Shown in pieces: positions 9,254 through 13,603 of a DNA stretch of 13,603 bases (its first letter is position 1; every line of letters starts with the position of its first letter). The stretch is from the NCBI GenBank assembly GCA_023230485.1, contig JALNXG010000087.1, positions 1 through 13,603 of the forward strand, in the 5' to 3' direction. The notes beneath the pieces were generated by a model, which was not told the origin of the DNA, ran no database searches, and saw only the letters and a list, made by a program, of their open reading frames with translations. This stretch comes from Melioribacteraceae bacterium. GTDB lineage: Bacteria; Bacteroidota; Ignavibacteria; Ignavibacteriales; Melioribacteraceae. A program made the position numbers and the translations under genes.

Positions 9254-9751
9254 TTAAAGGTCATCGGGACAGTAGATGTTAAATCCCTTAATATTTTTGA
9301 ATATGGAATCGGCAGAGACTATCGATCTTACTCCTAATCTTTCTGCAATTGCTAAGAATAGTGCATCATTAGTGAGTAATCCATATTCTCCTTGAAGGGA
9401 CATTGCAGAAATAATATCCTCCCTTTGAAGAGGTTCCAATTGCAAACCGATAGACATTAAATCGCGAATCGAAATTTTATATCTACTCAATGACTTTACC
9501 AGTTGAATATTGCCGGATAGTTTTTTGGCGGGATTAGACCCTTTCAAGGCACCAATTTCACGAGCTTCGTGAATCATAAGAACGTGTATAACCTCAGAAA
9601 TAATATGCGTAGTTAATATTCCGGTAACTTCTTTATTAACACATCGCTCTAAGAAATCCATACTCTGAACTGATTTCCCGGTAGTTGCATAAACTAAAAT
9701 GTTAGCATCAATAATAACGCGCTCATTTTGGGTTATTTCGAGTAAATTCAT
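9254..9751 (-). CDS. vapC: VapC-like PIN-domain toxin (ribonuclease)
   Basis: A 165-aa PIN-domain protein. The four acidic positions expected of the metal-dependent RNase site are present: D15 in 'VIIDANILVY', E53 in 'ISEVIHVL', D129 in 'LLTNDALFLAIAERLG' and D148 in 'IVSADSIF'. It is somewhat longer than typical VapC toxins (about 130-140 aa); the extra length lies in the middle, around residues 65-110. It is translationally coupled to the upstream antitoxin gene through an ATGA overlap (9748-9751), the usual arrangement of vapBC pairs. The family cleaves RNA (often tRNA) when freed from the antitoxin. The RNA target here cannot be told from sequence. No frameshift or missing catalytic residue is seen, so it looks functional. 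Confidence 0.88.
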   Translation of the reverse strand: MNLLEITQNERVIIDANILVYATTGKSVQSMDFLERCVNKEVTGILTTHIISEVIHVLMIHEAREIGALKGSNPAKKLSGNIQLVKSLSRYKISIRDLMSIGLQLEPLQREDIISAMSLQGEYGLLTNDALFLAIAERLGVRSIVSADSIFKNIKGFNIYCPDDL

Positions 9752-10017
9752 ACGTCGTAAATATCCTCGTCTAAAATTTCATTTATTTCACTTAGACTAA
9801 GTGTAGATGGTCTTGAGCAGAATCTTTTAAATGCTGCCATGCGGAGTTCTAAACTTTGCTGATCATTTTCATCGTACTGAACGAGTGCATCATGGATAAT
9901 ATCGCTGATAGTTCTTCCCTCTCTAACTGCTCTTTCTTTTACTTTTCTAAGGAGGTCACTATCAATCACAGTCCCGATTTTTACTCTCTTATTTTTGTGT
10001 TTAATCTTTGTAGTCAT
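9748..10017 (-). CDS. Ribbon-helix-helix antitoxin paired with the PIN toxin
   Basis: The ATG at 10017 gives 89 aa. The basic N-terminus leads into a beta-strand and two helices ('VKIGTVIDSDLLRKVKERA' then 'REGRTISDIIHDALVQY'), the CopG/Arc ribbon-helix-helix pattern with G-x-T/S-x-S-D between the helices. The C-terminal 40 residues (SLELRMAAFKRF... to DEDIYDV) are acidic and probably form the toxin-wrapping tail. The frame can be extended upstream to a TTG at 10056 (13 more residues). I prefer the ATG because the extension does not look like part of the fold and the basic start is typical. The stop overlaps the toxin start by four bases. Antitoxins of this class usually repress their own operon; the inverted repeat at 10089-10107 is the likely operator. 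Confidence 0.85.
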   Translation of the reverse strand: MTTKIKHKNKRVKIGTVIDSDLLRKVKERAVREGRTISDIIHDALVQYDENDQQSLELRMAAFKRFCSRPSTLSLSEINEILDEDIYDV

Positions 10018-10088
10018 TTCGCTGCTTATTAATTTAATTTCATATTCGTATATCAAAATAAAAAAAGGTTTTCTTATTTACAAGATAT

Positions 10089-10107
10089 TTCTTGACGCCG
10101 TCAAGAA
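10089..10107. promoter_or_regulatory. Perfect 8+3+8 inverted repeat, likely vapBC operator
   Basis: TTCTTGAC-gcc-GTCAAGAA is a perfect palindrome with a three-base centre, 72 bases upstream of the antitoxin ATG. Ribbon-helix-helix dimers bind such short symmetric sites. The minus strand also holds TTGACG inside the repeat, which could be a -35 hexamer with TAAATA about 18 nt downstream. Alternatively, a TATCTTCT box at 10130-10123 would place the repeat just after the start site. In either case, binding here could block transcription. Confidence 0.55.
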
Positions 10108-10135
10108 TTCTAATCACTATATAGAAGATAGCAAT

Positions 10136-10288
10136 TTACTTAATTAATATCATTGTTTTGGAGATTGTGCTAGGGGTGGAGGTTCTATAATGAGGGGCGG
10201 GATCGAAAAGAGTAAAATATTCCCATGCAGTACCGAATGGTTTCTGCCAAATCCAAGCAGGCTTCCAATCAACTCTTGATAATTTATT
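10136..10288 (-). other. Tryptophan-rich open stretch, possible gene relic, within the 10018-10328 gap
   Basis: In the 311-bp gap between the antitoxin and lipoprotein genes, one minus-strand frame stays open for 50 codons after an in-frame TAA (10291-10289) and ends at TAA (10138-10136). Its reading (RVDWKPAWIWQKPFGTAWE, then YFTLFDPAPHYRTSTPS) contains four Trp, several Pro and aromatics, and looks protein-like rather than random AT-rich sequence. There is no ATG at its head and no Shine-Dalgarno. I do not recognise the family. It may be the C-terminal remnant of a deleted gene or chance. The rest of the gap holds only the vapBC control region. Confidence 0.25.
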
Positions 10289-10328
10289 TTATACCTCTAT
10301 TGCTATTGACTCGCTGGGTATACATACA

Positions 10329-11138
10329 CTATTGAATTAATTTATAAGTTTTACCCCATCCATTTCCGAATTGCACAATTTTGGTTAAGCCAACATCCCT
10401 TTTTAGTGAAATATTTACAGTGGATATCAACGAACCGGGATTATTATAAGATTTCTCAATAACTCCATTTTGCTCTTGACGGGAGTCTATATTCCTATTG
10501 AATGAAACACCATCCAATACCGCTGACTTGAATGAAATTATATTTACATTGCTTTCACTTATAGTAAAATTTGTAGTAAATGAATCAACTCTTTCAGAAT
10601 AAAGCGGAGAAAAAGTTTTATGAGTAAATATTATTTTTTCAAATACATCATATACTTTTGAATTTTCGACAAGCTTTCCTGTCGATATGGTCCAAGTTGC
10701 TCTGCCACTATCTTGACCCGGATATCCTCCCCCATAACTAGAAAAATAGTCATATATTTTAATAGAATTCTCTTCGATTGGGAAATAATTAGATTTTAAA
10801 CCATAGAGGTAAATAAGGATAGATGTATCTTTTGAAACAGAGATAGATTTTGAGAAAGGTTCATAACTTGGCAAAGTAACTCTAATAGTATGATTACCCT
10901 CACTGATTTTATTAAATATAAATGTTCCATCAACACCACTTATTGTTGAATCTTTATCAATAAATATAGGTGCACCTTTCTTAACCCCCGGACTATAATC
11001 ACTGCTAACAACATCAAGAACAATTCCGGAAACAGAATAAGATTTGGTTAAATCTACTGGAGATGTACCATCATCTTTACAATTAGAAAAAAAGATAATA
11101 ATTAATAGCACAAAGATGTATTTCAATATTATTTTCAT
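10329..11138 (-). CDS. Lipoprotein with carboxypeptidase-regulatory-like domain, unknown function
   Basis: A 269-aa protein starting with a lipoprotein signal: basic N-terminus, hydrophobic run, and a lipobox FSNC with Cys20 as the acylated residue, then KDDGTSP. The residues after the Cys are typical of surface or outer-membrane anchored FCB-group lipoproteins. Residues about 34-110 form a CarboxypepD_reg/PEGA-like beta-sandwich ('SGIVLDV', 'GVDGTFIFNKISEGNHTIRV'). The remaining 160 residues are beta-rich with no family I recognise. An excellent Shine-Dalgarno (AAGGGAAGGA, 11150-11141) sits two bases before the ATG. It begins 38 nt after the stop of the copper-receptor-like gene and is probably transcribed with it, which suggests but does not prove a linked envelope role. 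No copper-binding Cys/Met/His cluster is visible. Confidence 0.8.
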   Translation of the reverse strand: MKIILKYIFVLLIIIFFSNCKDDGTSPVDLTKSYSVSGIVLDVVSSDYSPGVKKGAPIFIDKDSTISGVDGTFIFNKISEGNHTIRVTLPSYEPFSKSISVSKDTSILIYLYGLKSNYFPIEENSIKIYDYFSSYGGGYPGQDSGRATWTISTGKLVENSKVYDVFEKIIFTHKTFSPLYSERVDSFTTNFTISESNVNIISFKSAVLDGVSFNRNIDSRQEQNGVIEKSYNNPGSLISTVNISLKRDVGLTKIVQFGNGWGKTYKLIQ

Positions 11139-11176
11139 AATCCTTCCCTTATAAATAAACGACGTTAGGCAAATAC

Positions 11177-13032
11177 TCAGTAATTATATCTGAAATTTAT
11201 TCTATATGATAGCCCGGGTTCAATAACTCTCATACCGCTTGCAAATGGATCTCTTACATATGACAAATGTTTTGAATAATTATGATTTAAAATATTTTCC
11301 GCATCCATAGATATTGAAAAACCGTTCGTATTATAAGTCATTCCAAAGTCAATTCGATTCCAAGCTCCGCTGGAATATTCCAATAAGGTTTTATCTGTTC
11401 TCTTTTGAGCATTTTCATATGTATGTTTTATCGAAAACCCGATACCATAGATTCTGGGGAAATTGATACTGTTTGAAACATGCAAAGGCAATATTTCTAT
11501 TAGCGGTTGATTATTTGATCTATTTTCGCCGTATGTATAAGATATTTTAGATGAAGCGAATTTGTAATTAAATTGCAAATTAAAGCCAAGTATTAAAGCA
11601 TTTACATTACCATAGGTTTGATATTTCTGCATTCCAACTTGAACTGAAGTCAGGTAAACATAATTTAATATGTAGGAACCATATAAATCCAAACTGATAT
11701 TTGACAGAGTTAAGTTGGTTCGTAATGTTGATCTAAAGGGTTGAGATAAATTTGGGTTCCCGCTCCAATATGGTTTCCCCATCATTCTTTTAACATTTAT
11801 AAAAAGCGCCTCAGCTTCTGGCGCCTCTGAAGCAAAATCTATCATTCCGTTAAGAGAAAGAGTATTCCCTAACTGTTCTGATTTGGATAAACTAATTCCT
11901 ATTAATGGAAATACTCTGTTATTATTTGCTCCGGAATGAATTGGTTTATAAAAATCCACCACTCCTTTATCCTCTATGTTGAAATATGAAAATCCTATTT
12001 TACCGCTCAAATCAAAACCATAGAGATCTAATTTCTTGAATAAATTTGCAGAATATAAATTTATATCCGGCAACATATGATTAGTAATAGGCATAGTTCC
12101 GTTAATCATATTCATTTTATTTTGAGCATTCCAATTCCGGTAATAAACCTCGGCAAAGTCTGAAACAAAACCTACCGTCAGGTTTTTAGCATCAGTTTCC
12201 ATAAACATATTGCTAATTCTTAAGTTGTTGTTCATCAAATGATCTGTATAGTTGAAGTAAAGTTTATAATCATGGTAAGAGATTGAAGAATTATACACAA
12301 CGCTTTTTATTTCATCCATTTGCAGATATGGAAAAGAGACATTTTCCGAATACATCAATGAACCGGTATATTTTATATCACTAATTATTCCATTGAGGGA
12401 AGCTTCTCCAAACTTGAAGTTTTTATTTTCTTTGTAGCCATACAAATCCTTAAATGTTCTGTCATCCGCTATTTTAAAAGGAAGTCCTTGAATATATCTT
12501 AACGATACTCTTTGGCTGTATTTATCAAGTAACATTGAAATATCGGTTTCATTGATTTACCCAACATTTGTGATATGCTGCCGGAGAAGCCAAAATTATC
12601 GGTTGGTATTGATCTGTTTACTTCAATCACTCCACCTAAACCGGATTGTAAGTTGGAGGAAGATTTAACCAAATTAATAGATTTTACTTCTATTGGATTG
12701 ATACGTGTTATCGGGGCATCCATACGCATAGGACAAGCGTTATGATATCTTTCACCATCGACAACAATAGTATAGTCGCCGCGTTTTAAACCATCGGCGT
12801 AAATATCTTGAGCAAGAAATCCCCCTTTTCTAATAATATTAAAACCGCCCAATTCCAGGACTTCTGTTAAATTATCTTTTTCAACAGGAAATTCAGTTTG
12901 ATCAATTAAATATTTTTTACCAAATACTAATACTTCTTTTAAGTTATATGTTTTTAATGAATCTGAAACTTGAGAGAAGATTAAATTAACTGATAGTGTT
13001 GTAAACAATAAGATATACAAAAGTGTTTTCAT
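11177..13032 (-). pseudogene. OprC/NosA-like TonB-dependent putative copper receptor, split by a frameshift
   Basis: Two overlapping frames, 13032-12499 (177 aa) and 12535-11177 (452 aa), are the two parts of one receptor of about 618 aa. The first has a signal peptide (1-21) and a TonB plug domain; the second is the barrel, ending on the aromatic strand YRINFRYNY. Near 12556-12558 the minus strand reads GGTAAATCAATG. One extra A there gives GGT AAA ATC AAT GAA ACC GAT ATT TCA ATG and joins the frames without a stop (1857 nt, 619 codons). The plug carries C100-P-M-R-M104 followed by D, and the barrel has YTDHLM, placing H265 and M267 in the joined protein. These match the CxxxM and HxM copper ligands known from Pseudomonas OprC and the CPxRMD signature of NosA/OprC. 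GAGAGG lies five bases before the ATG. The lesion may be a real mutation, a phase-variable slip or a sequencing error. Confidence 0.8.
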
Positions 13033-13060
13033 TAAAACCTCTCTATTTTATTTTTGATTT

Positions 13061-13251
13061 GCATAACGACGTTGCAAATAAGCGGCGCCCATATCTACAA
13101 TGACGCTTACGGCAACTACCTTTTTTGTTTTAAAATCAACTTCGTTTTACAGATCAACTTTGAACAACAAACTAACTTTGAAAAACCAAACCCAATAACT
13201 ACATCAAACCACTGCATCATAGACGCGGTCGCTTTGAGTTGCGTGTTATGC
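13061..13251 (-). repeat. Integron attC-like long imperfect palindrome
   Basis: The 191-bp element begins and ends with perfectly complementary GCATAAC (13061-13067) and GTTATGC (13245-13251), resembling R''/R' core sites. Inside each end is a second, imperfectly paired box: on the minus strand CAAAGCGACCGCG then TCTATGATGC, against the complement of the other arm CAAATAAGCGGCGCC then TCTACAATGAC. The centre (about 110 nt) is G/T-rich on the minus strand and contains TTCAAAGTT twice. This is attC organisation (R''-L'' ... L'-R') but longer than usual attC sites (roughly 60-150 bp). It fills the space between the membrane-protein gene and the copper-receptor gene. Confidence 0.5.
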
Positions 13252-13603
13252 CGTTTATTTTAACATTAGTCTTACTAAATTCCTGTGTTACTATATTACC
13301 TAAACCAATTCCCAAACCTAAAAGGCCACCTATTTTAATTGCTTGCTTCATGTAAAATAATAAGCCGAATCTTCCATCTACTTGATAGAACTGGTATATG
13401 TAAATATTTAGAATAGCCATTATAACATAGACACAAATAAAACCTATAAACCATGAAGCGATTACCCTTACCTTGGAATCCTTATAAAAACCTTTCATCT
13501 CATAATATGAAATGATAAATACCATAACACCAATCAGGATAAACCAATTTATGTTTCTGATATTTATAATAATATTTGTAGTTGGCTTGAAGATTACCAG
13601 TGC
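13217..13603 (-). CDS. Small integral membrane protein, 5' end beyond window
   Basis: The frame is open from the right edge to TGA at 13219-13217 (128 residues visible). An ATG at 13525 exists, but the 26 codons before it are open and hydrophobic and this Met falls in the middle of a membrane segment, so the true start is probably outside the window. Three hydrophobic segments are visible at residues about 20-33, 47-68 and 88-105, the last a Gly-rich 'IGGLLGLGIGLGNIV'. I do not recognise the family with certainty; the topology and small size are reminiscent of DUF4199-type proteins, at low confidence. The final dozen residues (NGITRNSKRPRL) are encoded by the arm of the attC-like palindrome and are unlikely to be part of the conserved protein. 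This suggests the element was joined to the gene end secondarily. Confidence 0.65.
   Translation of the reverse strand, partial: ALVIFKPTTNIIINIRNINWFILIGVMVFIISYYEMKGFYKDSKVRVIASWFIGFICVYVIMAILNIYIYQFYQVDGRFGLLFYMKQAIKIGGLLGLGIGLGNIVTQEFSKTNVKINGITRNSKRPRL

Noticed and set aside
10018..10056. TTG start adding 13 residues to the antitoxin
   Set aside because: The ATG at 10017 gives a standard-size ribbon-helix-helix antitoxin; the extension adds nothing to the fold and no Shine-Dalgarno precedes the TTG.
11177..12535. Treating the 452-aa frame as a separate complete gene
   Set aside because: It lacks a signal peptide and plug, starts inside the preceding frame, and one added base fuses it exactly to the 177-aa signal-peptide/plug frame.
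13054..13263. Plus-strand 69-codon frame spanning the attC-like element
   Set aside because: Its length and both ends coincide with the palindrome, composition is low-complexity (repeated NFE/QTNFE), and there is no start signal; structural DNA explains it better.

Overview
The window is AT-rich and every supported gene reads on the minus strand, right to left. Three things suggest a Bacteroidota/Chlorobiota-type (FCB group) genome, possibly an Ignavibacteria-like one: the SusC-style outer-membrane receptors with carboxypeptidase-regulatory-like domains, the Bacteroidota-like promoter (TTTG, 21 nt, TAnnTTTG) ahead of the helicase gene, and the attC-like intergenic element. Several envelope genes have clear Shine-Dalgarno sequences, which fits Bacteroidetes proper less well. 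I would not name a genus.

Layout, left to right. (1) Positions 1-6269 hold a two-gene defence-type operon: a PLD-nuclease/SNF2-helicase fusion (1178 aa), followed after 8 nt by a large Eco57I/TaqI-type gamma-class adenine methyltransferase that runs off the left edge (908 codons visible). Together they look like an ATP-dependent restriction-modification or DISARM-related anti-phage module. What lies beyond the left edge decides which. (2) Positions 6270-6641 hold the promoter of that operon and the decayed remains of a HigA/XRE-type antitoxin gene. (3) Positions 6642-9077 encode an intact 811-aa TonB-dependent-receptor-like outer-membrane protein. (4) Positions 9254-10017 encode a VapBC-type toxin-antitoxin pair (ribbon-helix-helix antitoxin, PIN-domain RNase) with a four-base overlap and a perfect 8+3+8 inverted repeat upstream. 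(5) Positions 10018-10328 are otherwise non-coding, apart from a short tryptophan-rich open stretch that may be a gene relic. (6) Positions 10329-13032 hold a lipoprotein gene downstream of an OprC/NosA-like putative copper receptor. The receptor is split into two overlapping frames by an apparent one-base deletion, although both copper-ligand motifs (CxxxM and HxM) are preserved. (7) Positions 13061-13251 form a 191-bp imperfect palindrome bounded by GCATAAC/GTTATGC, resembling an unusually long integron attC site. The last codons of the adjoining membrane-protein gene (13217 to the right edge, 5' part missing) are written inside this element.

Taken together this is an accessory region: a defence module, one live and one dead toxin-antitoxin locus, a damaged metal-uptake receptor and a recombination-site-like element. 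A 14-base block around the probable -7 box is identical upstream of the helicase and the 811-aa receptor. A shorter version occurs upstream of vapBC, so the three units may share a promoter class. I saw no tRNA, rRNA, CRISPR array, insertion sequence or convincing rho-independent terminator.
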